Source: DASVEG01 sp035540495
GTDB lineage: Bacteria > Actinomycetota > Acidimicrobiia > Acidimicrobiales > CADCTF01
DNA length: 46,098 nt
Reading direction: 5' to 3'
Assembly (NCBI GenBank): GCA_035540495.1
Contig: DATLGL010000057.1
Span: 1-46,098 of the forward strand
The stretch's first letter is position 1. Every line of letters starts with the position of its first letter. This document shows positions 29,901 through 37,062 of this stretch, piece after piece. The position numbers and the translations under genes are program-made. The notes beneath the pieces were generated by a model that saw nothing but the letters and a program-made list of their open reading frames with translations, had not been told where the DNA came from and did no database searches.

Positions 29901-30303
29901 CGCGCTCGGCGAGCGACGTACCGACCGCACCCGGCGTGTCGGGCTGGATGTGGAGCAGGGTGCCGTCGGTCGTGACGACCCACGCCGCCACGATCTCGGT
30001 CCGCGCGGCCAGAAGCGACGCGAGCTGCCGGCGGACCTCCGCGGTGTCGTTGCCCTGGAGCGCCTGGATGAGCAGCCGGCGTGAGGCATAGGCCTCCACG
30101 ACCGACTCGACGCCGCGCACCTCCTCTTCGATGAGGCGTGCGCTGATGTCGTTCGTGGCGCGCACCCGTTGCTCGGCCTGGGCCCGCACCGCACGCGCCG
30201 ACAGGGTCAGGGTGACGTAGGTGAGGAGGGCCAGGGAGCCGAGCCCGACGAGGGCGAAGAGCGCGACGAGACGGGCGACGGGCGCTCGTCGGAGTGTCGA
30301 CAT
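26962..30303 (-). CDS. Hybrid sensor histidine kinase (dCache-PAS-HisKA-HATPase-REC-REC-Hpt)
   Basis: 1113 aa. Helix at about 10-32, a periplasmic double-Cache-like sensor (about 35-270), a second helix (about 285-308), a PAS domain (ILGLDREGRCTFVNP), and the kinase core with H469 in SHEIRTPMNG, NLLSNAVKF and GGTGLGLTIS. Two receivers follow (D757 in LLDFHMPD and D893 in LMDVQMPE), then an Hpt domain with H1047 in HRLKGSS. This is a complete phosphorelay in one chain, possibly passing phosphate to the co-encoded GGDEF regulator. Another in-frame ATG is at 30312; neither start has a clear ribosome site. Divergent from dnaE. Confidence 0.94.
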   Translation of the reverse strand: MSTLRRAPVARLVALFALVGLGSLALLTYVTLTLSARAVRAQAEQRVRATNDISARLIEEEVRGVESVVEAYASRRLLIQALQGNDTAEVRRQLASLLAARTEIVAAWVVTTDGTLLHIQPDTPGAVGTSLAERDWFAGVTEAARTYVSEGFVGIVTGNPLVVGVATPMVDETGTIIAFIGAGYALDDVQQFVHRFEQQQGFELIVTDQRGRVLAAPGDLYEPLDDAGGDAGIAAALEGRTSVRRADSIMNSHAPIERLGWTVTSRIPESEVFSHLAPLRRGVLTIAGVLALAVLGGLGLLTFLLRRQSSADFRVRAAEERQRLLLESAGDGILGLDREGRCTFVNPRGGQILGYAADDLLGRATHEVIHHTKADGTPYPEDECPTLRAVRDGVEVRVDDEVWWRSDGTSIPVEYVAFPVRADGEVTGAVVTFRDISERLIAQRDLAAARDAALEANRMKSAFLANMSHEIRTPMNGVIGMTSLLLDTDIDAEQREFVETIRSSSESLLTIINDILDFSKIEAGKLDIEEIDFDIRTTVEQVAELLAETAHGKDLELLLEVDSDVPDYVRGDPSRIRQVLTNLLSNAVKFTERGEVLVRVGHDHAAPSRLRFEVVDTGIGIDPDVCDRLFAPFVQADTSTTRRFGGTGLGLTISRQLVELMGGEIGVDSEPGRGSTFWFVLPLRPSTTTPEPFTPRPDLAGLRALIVDDNEVNRRVLCEMIDRWGMKGEAVASPREALAKAKAEARSGTPYDIALLDFHMPDMDGIALATHLSNDPDTSALRLVMLTSAASRHEAASARRAGISGYITKPIRRGALYTLLTTAMGAETAAPEEGPLVETGRAARLLVVDDNPVNLRITAYLLEKSGHRVDTAGNGIEALLLLEQAHYDAVLMDVQMPEMDGWEATQELRRREAGGARRLPIIGLTAAATREDVDRCFAVGMDDVVTKPVREDELLATVNRWTDGTDGSVGIDGSGGPDGSHVAEPTSSGADLDDAALRTLVELDPDGSKGVLDRLRESFVNEAAERVTELRSAFSDRDADTIRRSAHRLKGSSLYFGARLVSDLSRDLEERGREGDIGAAEPMIDELAREVERLRIDLPIAIERLRQEWSGQA

Positions 30304-30337
30304 GTGCCGCATTCTGCCCAGCCGCGCTGGGGGTTGC

Positions 30338-30357
30338 GGTTCCTCACGGGAGGAACC
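30338..30357. repeat. Perfect 8-bp inverted repeat between kinase and dnaE
   Basis: GGTTCCTC-ACGG-GAGGAACC. It lies 35 bp upstream of the kinase start and 53 bp before the dnaE -35, so it could be an operator for either gene or a hairpin in the kinase leader. Confidence 0.6.
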
Positions 30358-30409
30358 TGCGGCGGGCGAGCGCGCCGCCCGCGACTCGGCTACCCTCGGA
30401 ATCACACCG

Positions 30410-30438
30410 TTGTAACTCGTCCACAGGCGGTGGATAAC
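30410..30438 (+). promoter_or_regulatory. Predicted dnaE promoter
   Basis: TTGTAA (30410-30415) and GATAAC (30433-30438) with a 17-bp spacer. Start predicted near 30445, leaving a leader of about 37 nt that carries the dnaE ribosome site. Confidence 0.5.
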
Positions 30439-30453
30439 CGCAGTGGACGAGTT
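30414..30453. repeat. Nested inverted repeat covering the dnaE promoter
   Basis: AACTCGTCCAC (30414-30424) is the exact reverse complement of GTGGACGAGTT (30443-30453). Inside it GCGGT (30427-30431) pairs with ACCGC (30437-30441) around loop GGATA. Since the predicted start lies inside the right arm, it probably acts as DNA rather than as an RNA hairpin. Confidence 0.75.
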
Positions 30454-30461
30454 GTGGACAA
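30417..30461. promoter_or_regulatory. Cluster of DnaA-box-like sites on the dnaE promoter
   Basis: On -, 30453-30461 reads TTGTCCACA, the actinobacterial DnaA-box consensus. On -, 30429-30437 reads TTATCCACC, and on +, 30417-30425 reads TCGTCCACA; each has one mismatch to a DnaA consensus. They cover the spacer, the -10 and the start region, where binding would repress transcription. Confidence 0.55.
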
Positions 30462-30481
30462 CCCGCAGCGAGGGGCTTTCC

Positions 30482-33400
30482 GTGGGGGACTCGTTCACCC
30501 ATCTACATCTGCACACCGAGTTCTCGATGCTCGATGGTGCGGCGCGGATCTCCCAGGTCGTCGCGCGAGCGGTGCAGGACGGCCAGCCCGCCATCGGCAT
30601 CACCGACCACGGGAACATGTACGGCGTCCTCGACTTCTACAAGGAGTGCAACAACCAGGGCATCAAGCCGATCATCGGCACCGAGGCCTACATGGCGGGC
30701 GAGTCACGCCACGAGCGCCCGAACATCCGGGGCCGGGTCGACGACACCGGTGGCGACGCCGATGGCGGCACCAAGGCCTACTACCACATCATCCTCCTGG
30801 CGGAGTCGACGCAGGGCTACCGGAACCTGATGAAGGCGTCGAGCGCGGCGTACCTCGAGGGCTACTGGCGCAAGCCCCGCCTCGACTTCGAGCTGCTCGA
30901 GCAGTACTCCGAGGGGCTCATCGCCACGACCGGCTGCCTCGGCGGGGTCGTGCTCCAGGCGATGATGCAGGGCAACGAGAAGAAGGCCTACGACCTCGGC
31001 GGCCGGCTGCAGGACATCTTCGGCCGCGACAACCTCTTCGTCGAGATCCAGGACCACGGCCTGCCCGAGCAGCGGCGGACGAACCCGATGCTGCTCGAGA
31101 TGGCGAAGTACCTGAAGGCACCGCTCCTCGCCACCAACGACAGCCACTACACGAACCACGAAGACCACGTCGCCCACGACGCGCTGCTGTGCGTGCAGAC
31201 CGGCTCGACGATCGACGACCCGAACCGGTTCAAGTTCCACGGCGATCAGCACTACCTGAAGACCGCGGCCGAGATGCGCCACCTGTTCCGGGACGTGCCG
31301 GAGGCCTGCGACAACTCGCTGTGGATCGCGGAGCGGGCCAACGTCGAGATCGAGTTCGGCAAGCCGCAGCTCCCGTCGTTCCCGATCCCTTCCGGGTTCA
31401 CCGGTGAGGACGACTACCTCCGCCACCTGACCTACGAGGGCGCCCGCGAACGGTACGGCCGTGATCTGCCGCCGGTGGTCGTCGAGCGCCTCGACTACGA
31501 GCTGTCGGTCATCAAGGACATGGGGTTCTCGGCGTACTTCCTCGTCGTCTGGGACCTCATCAAGTACGCGAAGGACAACGGCATCCGCGTCGGCCCCGGT
31601 CGTGGGTCGGCCGCCGGCTGCTGCGTGGCGTACTGCCTCCGCATCGTCGACCTCGACCCGATCAAGTACGACCTCCTGTTCGAGCGCTTCCTGAACCCGG
31701 GCCGCAAGCAGATGCCCGACATCGACATGGACTTCGACGAGCGCTACCGCGGCGAGATGATCAAGTACGCGGCCGAGCGCTACGGGCGCGATCGGGTCGC
31801 CCAGATCGTCACGTTCTCGACGATCAAGGCGCGGGCCGCCGTCCGCGACGCGGCGCGGGTGCTCGGCTACCCCTACGCCGTCGGCGACAAGGTGGCCAAG
31901 GCGATGCCGCCGCTCGTCATGGGCCGTGACACGCCGCTCTACGCGTGCTTCGACAAGCAGCCGAAGTACGAAGACGGCTACAAGGCCGCGCAGGAGTTGC
32001 GCGACATGTACGCCACCGATCCCGACGTGAAGGCGGTCGTCGACGTCGCCAAGGGCCTCGAGGGGCTGCGCCGGCAGGACGGCATCCACGCCGCCGCGGT
32101 GGTCATCACCCGTGACCCGCTCACCGAGTACCTCCCGATCCAGCGCAAGCCGGGGCCGGGGGAGAAGCCGGAAGACGCGCCGGTCGTCACCCAGTACGAA
32201 ATGCACGGCGTCGAGGAGCTCGGTCTCCTCAAGATGGACTTCCTCGGGCTGAGGAACCTGTCCGTCATCGAGCGCGCCCTCGATCTCATCGAGCAGTCGA
32301 CCGGATCGCGACCGGACATCGACAACGTCCCGCTCGACGACGAGAAGACCCTCGACATGCTCCGGCGGGGCGACTCGATCGGGGTGTTCCAGCTGGAAGG
32401 CGGGCCGATGCGTGCGCTGATGCGCTCGCTGGCACCGACGTCGTTCGACGACATCGCAGCCCTGGTCGCGCTCTATCGCCCCGGGCCGATGGCGGCGAAC
32501 ATGCACAACGACTACGCGGACCGGAAGAACGCTCGGAAGCCCATCGAGTACCTCCACCCGGATCTCGAGCCGGTGCTGAAGGACACGCAGGGCCTGATGA
32601 TCTACCAAGAGTCGGTCATGCGGGTCGCCCAGAAGTTCGCCGGCTACTCCCTCGAAGAGGCAGACAACCTCCGTAAGGCCTGCGGGAAGAAGATCAGGGA
32701 GCTGATCGCAAAGGAGCGGGAGAAGTTCGTCGAGGGGTGCGAGCGCACCGGCTACGGCCGCGAGATCGGCACGAAGCTGTTCGACATCATCGAGCCGTTC
32801 GCCGACTACGCCTTCAACAAGTCGCACTCGGTCGGCTACGGCTTCGTGAGCTACCAGACGGCCTGGCTGAAGGCGAACTTCCCTGCGGAGTACCTGGCCG
32901 CGCTCCTCACGTCGGTCAAGGACGACAAGGACGCCACCGCCAAGTACCTCGCCGAGTGCCGGGCGATGGGCATCCCGGTGCTGGTGCCCGACGTCAACGT
33001 CTCCCAGTCCGACTTCGTGGTGCGGGCTGCGCCGGACGGCGCCGATGGGCACCGTTCGATCCCGTTCGGCATGAGTGCCATCCGCAACGTCGGCGCCGGC
33101 CTCGTCGCCCACATCGTCAGCGAGCGGGAGGCGAACGGTCCGTACACCGACTTCTTCGACTTCTGCGACCGGGTCGACCTATCCGTCCTCAACAAGCGGA
33201 CGATTGAGTCGTTGATCAAGGCAGGGGCGTTCGACTCCCTCGGCCACTCGCGCAAGGGCCTGTGCCTCGTGCATGAGCAGATCATCGACCGGACGATCGA
33301 TCGACGGAAGGCGGAGGCGGTCGGCCACTTCGACCTGTTCGCCGACCTCGGCGACGCCGCGGGAGGTTCGCCGGCCCTCGACCGCATCCGGATCCCCGAC

Positions 33401-34024
33401 GACGAGTTCGAGAAGATGATCCGTCTCGGGTTCGAGAAGGAGATGCTCGGTCTCTACGTCTCCGACCACCCGCTCATGGGCGTGGAGGCGGCGCTCCGCA
33501 AGGTCACCGACTGCTCGATCAACGACCTCCGCGACGCGGGCGAAGGCCAGATGAAGAACGTCGGCGGCGTCGTGACGTCTCTCGTGCGGAAGTACACGAA
33601 GAAGGGCGATCTCATGGCGACGTTCGTCCTCGAAGACCTCGAGGCCGCCATCGAGGCGTGGGTGTTCCCGAGGACGTACATGGACTGCGGGGCACTGCTC
33701 GCCGACGACGCGATCGTGACGGTGAAGGGACGGCTCGACGCTCGGGAGGAGCCGCCGAAGCTGGTGGTGATGGAGGTCCGCCGGGTCGAGCTCAACGTCG
33801 ATTCCGGCCCGCCGCTGCACGTCACCCTGCCCCTGAACCGCCTCACCGACGAGATGGTCGACCGCTTCAAGCAGGTGCTGCTCGACCATCCGGGTGACTC
33901 GCCGGTGTTCCTCCACATCGGCGAGAAGGTGCTCCGCCTGCCCGACGAGTTCACCGTCGACGCAACGAACGGCCTCCTCGCAGAGGCACGCGTCCTCCTC
34001 GGTCCCGACTGCATCCAGGGCTGA
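30482..34024 (+). CDS. dnaE: DNA polymerase III alpha subunit DnaE
   Basis: 1180-aa replicative polymerase. Start GTG 30482 gives the usual MGDSFTHLHLHTEFSMLDGA and has GAGGGG 6 nt upstream; an in-frame GTG at 30443 is less likely. N-terminal PHP domain (HLHLHTEFS, ITDHGN, NDSHY), palm active site PDIDMDF with D413 and D415, KMDFLGLRNL, FNKSHSVGYG, tandem HhH, and a C-terminal OB fold (NVGGVVTSLVRKYTKKGD). PHP metal-binding His residues look intact, so proofreading by the PHP domain is possible, as in other actinobacterial DnaE1. Probably under DnaA-linked control. Confidence 0.98.
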   Translation: MGDSFTHLHLHTEFSMLDGAARISQVVARAVQDGQPAIGITDHGNMYGVLDFYKECNNQGIKPIIGTEAYMAGESRHERPNIRGRVDDTGGDADGGTKAYYHIILLAESTQGYRNLMKASSAAYLEGYWRKPRLDFELLEQYSEGLIATTGCLGGVVLQAMMQGNEKKAYDLGGRLQDIFGRDNLFVEIQDHGLPEQRRTNPMLLEMAKYLKAPLLATNDSHYTNHEDHVAHDALLCVQTGSTIDDPNRFKFHGDQHYLKTAAEMRHLFRDVPEACDNSLWIAERANVEIEFGKPQLPSFPIPSGFTGEDDYLRHLTYEGARERYGRDLPPVVVERLDYELSVIKDMGFSAYFLVVWDLIKYAKDNGIRVGPGRGSAAGCCVAYCLRIVDLDPIKYDLLFERFLNPGRKQMPDIDMDFDERYRGEMIKYAAERYGRDRVAQIVTFSTIKARAAVRDAARVLGYPYAVGDKVAKAMPPLVMGRDTPLYACFDKQPKYEDGYKAAQELRDMYATDPDVKAVVDVAKGLEGLRRQDGIHAAAVVITRDPLTEYLPIQRKPGPGEKPEDAPVVTQYEMHGVEELGLLKMDFLGLRNLSVIERALDLIEQSTGSRPDIDNVPLDDEKTLDMLRRGDSIGVFQLEGGPMRALMRSLAPTSFDDIAALVALYRPGPMAANMHNDYADRKNARKPIEYLHPDLEPVLKDTQGLMIYQESVMRVAQKFAGYSLEEADNLRKACGKKIRELIAKEREKFVEGCERTGYGREIGTKLFDIIEPFADYAFNKSHSVGYGFVSYQTAWLKANFPAEYLAALLTSVKDDKDATAKYLAECRAMGIPVLVPDVNVSQSDFVVRAAPDGADGHRSIPFGMSAIRNVGAGLVAHIVSEREANGPYTDFFDFCDRVDLSVLNKRTIESLIKAGAFDSLGHSRKGLCLVHEQIIDRTIDRRKAEAVGHFDLFADLGDAAGGSPALDRIRIPDDEFEKMIRLGFEKEMLGLYVSDHPLMGVEAALRKVTDCSINDLRDAGEGQMKNVGGVVTSLVRKYTKKGDLMATFVLEDLEAAIEAWVFPRTYMDCGALLADDAIVTVKGRLDAREEPPKLVVMEVRRVELNVDSGPPLHVTLPLNRLTDEMVDRFKQVLLDHPGDSPVFLHIGEKVLRLPDEFTVDATNGLLAEARVLLGPDCIQG

Positions 34025-34043
34025 CCCCGCTCGCAGTGCCGGC

Positions 34044-34072
34044 GTGACCAGATTTTGGGCGGGGGCTAGACT
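34044..34072 (+). promoter_or_regulatory. Promoter for the GNAT-like gene
   Basis: GTGACC (34044-34049) and TAGACT (34067-34072), spacer 17 bp. The leader of about 30 nt contains GAGGGGAG before GTG 34112. Confidence 0.5.
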
Positions 34073-34111
34073 CTCGGACCGAACGGTCAAGTTCGAGGGG
34101 AGTTCCGCATC

Positions 34112-34792
34112 GTGGCCATCGAGGTCGAGACGAAGGACTGCACTCAGCTCGGTGACGCCGAGCTGGCCGAGATGGCCGACATGTGCGCCGAAGGGCCCGC
34201 TGGCTTCGACATCGGCCTGCTGTCGAAGCAGGTCGAGGCGTGGGTGCTCGTAACCCAGGCGAGGGAGAACGGGAAGCTGCTCGGCTACTCGTTCTGCACC
34301 CTCGAACGCATCGGCGGAACGCCGTGCATCCTCGTCGGTCTGGCCTCCGTCAAGCGGAACTCGAAGCGCGAATCGGTCCTGAAGGCGATGATGGCCGACC
34401 AGTACCGCCGGGCCCTGCTCGCCTTCCCCGACGAAGACGTCCTTCTCGGCACCCGGTTCATCGACCCCGCCGGCTATCTGGCGTTCAAGGGCCTCGTCGA
34501 CATCGTTCCGTCGCCCGGCCACAAGGCCAGCGGCGAGGAGCGGGCGTGGGGTCGCCGCCTCGCGAAGCGCTTCGGCGCGGAGGGCCGCATCGACGATCGC
34601 ACGTTCGTCGTCACCGGCGACGGCTCGCCCGCTGGATGTCTCGACCACGAGGCGCTGAAGCCCGAGAACCTCGACGCCGAGGTGGCGAAGTTCTTCGAGC
34701 CCCTCGACCGCAAGCGCGGCGACTACCTGATCGCGTTCGGCTGGGCGATGGCCGAAGACCTCGCGGGGAAGCTCGCGGGCCCCGGCAAGTAG
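34112..34792 (+). CDS. Uncharacterised protein, possibly GNAT-fold
   Basis: 226 aa, soluble, function not recognised. The central part (AWVLVTQARENGKLLGYSFCTLERIGGTPCILVGLASVK) has the beta-strand pattern of an N-acetyltransferase, followed by a helix with an RxxxxR-type basic cluster (KRNSKRESVLKAMMADQYRRAL) that could be an acetyl-CoA loop, although the canonical Q/RxxGxG/A motif is absent. The C-terminal third (SGEERAWGRRLAKRFG...DRKRGDYLIAFGWAMAEDLAGKL) is not part of a standard GNAT. It has its own promoter and ribosome site. Confidence is high that it is a gene and low for the fold. Confidence 0.75.
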   Translation: MAIEVETKDCTQLGDAELAEMADMCAEGPAGFDIGLLSKQVEAWVLVTQARENGKLLGYSFCTLERIGGTPCILVGLASVKRNSKRESVLKAMMADQYRRALLAFPDEDVLLGTRFIDPAGYLAFKGLVDIVPSPGHKASGEERAWGRRLAKRFGAEGRIDDRTFVVTGDGSPAGCLDHEALKPENLDAEVAKFFEPLDRKRGDYLIAFGWAMAEDLAGKLAGPGK

Positions 34793-34815
34793 CTCCCGAC
34801 GACCATCCACCAACA

Positions 34816-34830
34816 CCCTGCTGCGCAGGG
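34816..34830 (+). repeat. Small hairpin upstream of the patatin gene
   Basis: CCCTGC-TGC-GCAGGG. The right arm runs into AGGGGGA, the nearest ribosome-site-like stretch for ATG 34844, so the hairpin might mask it or act as a weak terminator. Confidence 0.3.
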
Positions 34831-34843
34831 GGACACTGCCGCG

Positions 34844-35836
34844 ATGAAGATCGGGCTCGTGCTCGGCGCAGGCGGCACCGTCGGCCTCGCGTACCACGCC
34901 GGCGTCCTCAAGGCGCTGCACGACGTCGCCGGGTTCACCCCCGACGACGCGGATGTGATCGTCGGCACGTCAGCCGGAGCGGTCGCCGCTGCGTACGTCC
35001 GCACGGGCTGGACGCCTGACGAGCTCTACCAGGTCGCGCTCGGCACGCACGCGTCGGTCGACGGGCTCTCGATGGAGGAGCTCGACGGCCGCAGCCGGGC
35101 CATTCTCGAGCGCCGGTTCGAAGACCCCTTCACCCTGATCCGGCGGGCGATCGGGTCCGCGTACGTGGCCGGCCGCTCGTTCGTCCGGGTGCCGGCGCCG
35201 ATGCTGCGCGCTCCTGCGGTCCTGCAGAGGGCCTTCCCCGGAGGGCTGTTCGCGAACGCGGAGGGGAAGCGTCGGTTCGCCGAGGAGCTTCCGGTCGGGT
35301 GGCCCGAGCGCGACCTCTGGCTCTGCACGTACGACATCCACCGCGGGCGTCGAGTCGTCCTCGGCCGGCCCAGCCGCCGCCCCACCAAGGGGCCGCTGGC
35401 GAGCCTCCAGCAGGCGGTGCTCGCGTCGTGCGCGATCCCGGGCGTGTATCCGCCCACGCAGGTCGGGTCGCTCACCCTGGTCGACGGCGGCGTGTGGTCG
35501 ACGACGAACCTCGATCTCGCGGCGAAGGCCGGGTGCGACCTGATCATCGGCGTCGCACCGATGGCTTACGACACGGTCGGCCCGCTCCCGAACCCGCTGA
35601 TGCAGCTGGTCCGCCGGGTTCCGGCCCGGATGCTGGTGAACGAGATGGCGGACGCCCGGGAGCGCGGTGCCGAGGTGCTGCTGATCCGCCCGTCCGCAGG
35701 GGAGCTCCGGATCCACGGGTCGAACCTGATGCGCCGAGCGGGTTGGGAACGGGTGGCTCGCGCCGCGTACGAGAGCACCTGCGATCTCCTGCAGACGGAG
35801 CGCTTCCAGCCGCTCCTCGCCGCGAAAGCGGCCTGA
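34844..35836 (+). CDS. Patatin-like phospholipase
   Basis: 330-aa serine lipid acyl hydrolase with a Ser-Asp dyad. Oxyanion loop GAGGTVG near the N-terminus, nucleophile S43 in GTSAG, and catalytic D214 in VDGGVW. No signal peptide, so probably intracellular or secreted by another route. Standard bacterial patatin length. It follows the GNAT-like gene by 51 bp and may share its transcript. Confidence 0.93.
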   Translation: MKIGLVLGAGGTVGLAYHAGVLKALHDVAGFTPDDADVIVGTSAGAVAAAYVRTGWTPDELYQVALGTHASVDGLSMEELDGRSRAILERRFEDPFTLIRRAIGSAYVAGRSFVRVPAPMLRAPAVLQRAFPGGLFANAEGKRRFAEELPVGWPERDLWLCTYDIHRGRRVVLGRPSRRPTKGPLASLQQAVLASCAIPGVYPPTQVGSLTLVDGGVWSTTNLDLAAKAGCDLIIGVAPMAYDTVGPLPNPLMQLVRRVPARMLVNEMADARERGAEVLLIRPSAGELRIHGSNLMRRAGWERVARAAYESTCDLLQTERFQPLLAAKAA

Positions 35837-35926
35837 AGCCGCGCCCTGACACCGCAGCCTGGCGCCGTCGAGGGCACCGTCCGTTGCATGGGGTTAACCC
35901 GCGAGACCGTGGGTACACCGCTGAAC

Positions 35927-36109
35927 ATGGAACGGCACGATCAGCGGACCGAGCTCTGGGCATCGGACCCTGTGACGGGCGAATCGAAGCTGATCGAGGT
36001 CTTCGACCATCCGCTCAGCGAGGAAGACCTGCGGGCCTTCGCCGTCGCAGCGTCGCTCATCTACATCGACGACCTCACCGTGGAAGACCTCTGGTCTCTC
36101 GGCGCCTGA
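35927..36109 (+). CDS. Small conserved-looking hypothetical protein
   Basis: 60 aa, acidic, soluble: TELWASDPVTGESKLIEVFDHPLSEEDLRAFAVAASLIYIDDLTVEDLW. Not recognised. ATG 35927 is chosen because TACACC, a weak -10, ends 7 nt upstream in the pattern seen elsewhere here; an in-frame ATG at 35888 would add 13 residues. GC3 and composition look coding. It precedes pafB by 41 bp. Confidence 0.6.
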   Translation: MERHDQRTELWASDPVTGESKLIEVFDHPLSEEDLRAFAVAASLIYIDDLTVEDLWSLGA

Positions 36110-36116
36110 GCGTCTG

Positions 36117-36132
36117 AGGCGGGGAACCGCCT
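36117..36132 (+). repeat. GNRA-tetraloop hairpin before pafB
   Basis: AGGCGG-GGAA-CCGCCT, a 6-bp stem with a GNRA-class loop, between the small ORF stop and pafB ATG. It could be a weak terminator or leader element. Confidence 0.35.
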
Positions 36133-36150
36133 GGCAGACTCGGTCCTCGC

Positions 36151-37062
36151 ATGGAGGATCGATTCGAACGACTGACCAACCTGGTCACCTTCCTCCTCGA
36201 CCAGCGGAACGGCGCCTCGTTCGCGCAGATCCTCGAGGAGATCCCGGGCTGGCCCGAGGGCGAAGACGCCCGCCGCCGAGCCTTCGAGCGTGACAAGCGG
36301 GTGCTCCGCGACGAGGGTATCCCCCTCATCGAGGAGAAGGGCCTCTACCGGATCCCTCCTGAGCGGTTCTACCTGCCCGATCTCGAACTGACGGAGGACG
36401 AGCAGGTCGCCCTGCGGCTGGCGGTGGCCGCGGTGCCCGGCAGCAGCGAGCTGGGCGCGAACGCGCTCAACAAGCTGACCCTCGGGACGGGAGCCGGCGG
36501 CGACGAGCCGGTGCCGGTCGTCGCCGCGCTCGACGAGCAACCGATCCTCCCGATCCTCCACGCCGCCATCCGCGACCGGGCAACCCTCCGGTTCCGCTAC
36601 GCCGGTGGAGACGAGGTTCGTGAGGTCGAACCGGCGCTGCTCTTCTTCCGCGAAGGCAACTGGTACGTGGTGGGCCACGACCGGTTGCGGGACGCCCGCC
36701 GCAGCTTCCGGGTGGACCGCATCGACGGCGACGTCGAGGTCGGCCCGGCGGGATCGTTCGAACCTGCAGCCACCACCGCCGAGGAGGCGATGCCCCGCCA
36801 GGCCTGGCTCTACGGCGATGCCGCCGAGCCGGAGCAGGCGACGGTGGAGGTCGACGCCGTGCTCGCAGCCAAGGCGATCGCCGACATCGGCGGCCGGGGC
36901 ACCGTCGAGCGCCGGGCGGACGGATCCGCGGTGATCACGATGCCCGTCACGAATCGCGAGGCGTTTCGCACCTGGGTGCTCGGGATGCTCGACCACGCGG
37001 TGGTGCTCGGCTCGCCGGAGCTGCGGGCCGACGTGATCGCGTGGCTGGAGTCGATCCGATGA
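36151..37062 (+). CDS. pafB: WYL-domain transcription regulator PafB
   Basis: 303 aa. An N-terminal winged helix-turn-helix (ERLTNLVTFLLDQRNGASFAQI) precedes a WYL domain (RFRYAGGDEVREVEPALLFFREGNWYVVGHDRLRDARRSFRVDRI) and a WCX C-terminal extension. With PafC it forms the PafBC activator of the SOS-independent DNA-damage response in mycobacteria; the WYL domain is thought to sense a nucleic-acid ligand. ATGA overlap with pafC supports joint function. Proteasome genes, often near pafBC, are not here, though bpa lies 10 kb away. Confidence 0.9.
   Translation: MEDRFERLTNLVTFLLDQRNGASFAQILEEIPGWPEGEDARRRAFERDKRVLRDEGIPLIEEKGLYRIPPERFYLPDLELTEDEQVALRLAVAAVPGSSELGANALNKLTLGTGAGGDEPVPVVAALDEQPILPILHAAIRDRATLRFRYAGGDEVREVEPALLFFREGNWYVVGHDRLRDARRSFRVDRIDGDVEVGPAGSFEPAATTAEEAMPRQAWLYGDAAEPEQATVEVDAVLAAKAIADIGGRGTVERRADGSAVITMPVTNREAFRTWVLGMLDHAVVLGSPELRADVIAWLESIR

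Noticed and set aside
28492..30084. 530-codon + strand frame inside the hybrid kinase
   Set aside because: Shadow frame; the - strand encodes a complete hybrid kinase across the whole region.
30414..30461. Possible replication origin from DnaA-box-like sites
   Set aside because: Only three good sites, no AT-rich unwinding region and no dnaA/dnaN nearby; better explained as a promoter regulatory cluster.
30443..30481. GTG 30443 as dnaE start
   Set aside because: Adds 13 residues not seen in DnaE and lies at the predicted transcription start; GTG 30482 has a ribosome site and the conserved N-terminus.
30704..33112. 802-codon open frame antisense to dnaE
   Set aside because: Mirror-frame artefact of GC-rich coding; repeated Val/Asp/Arg composition and no domain.
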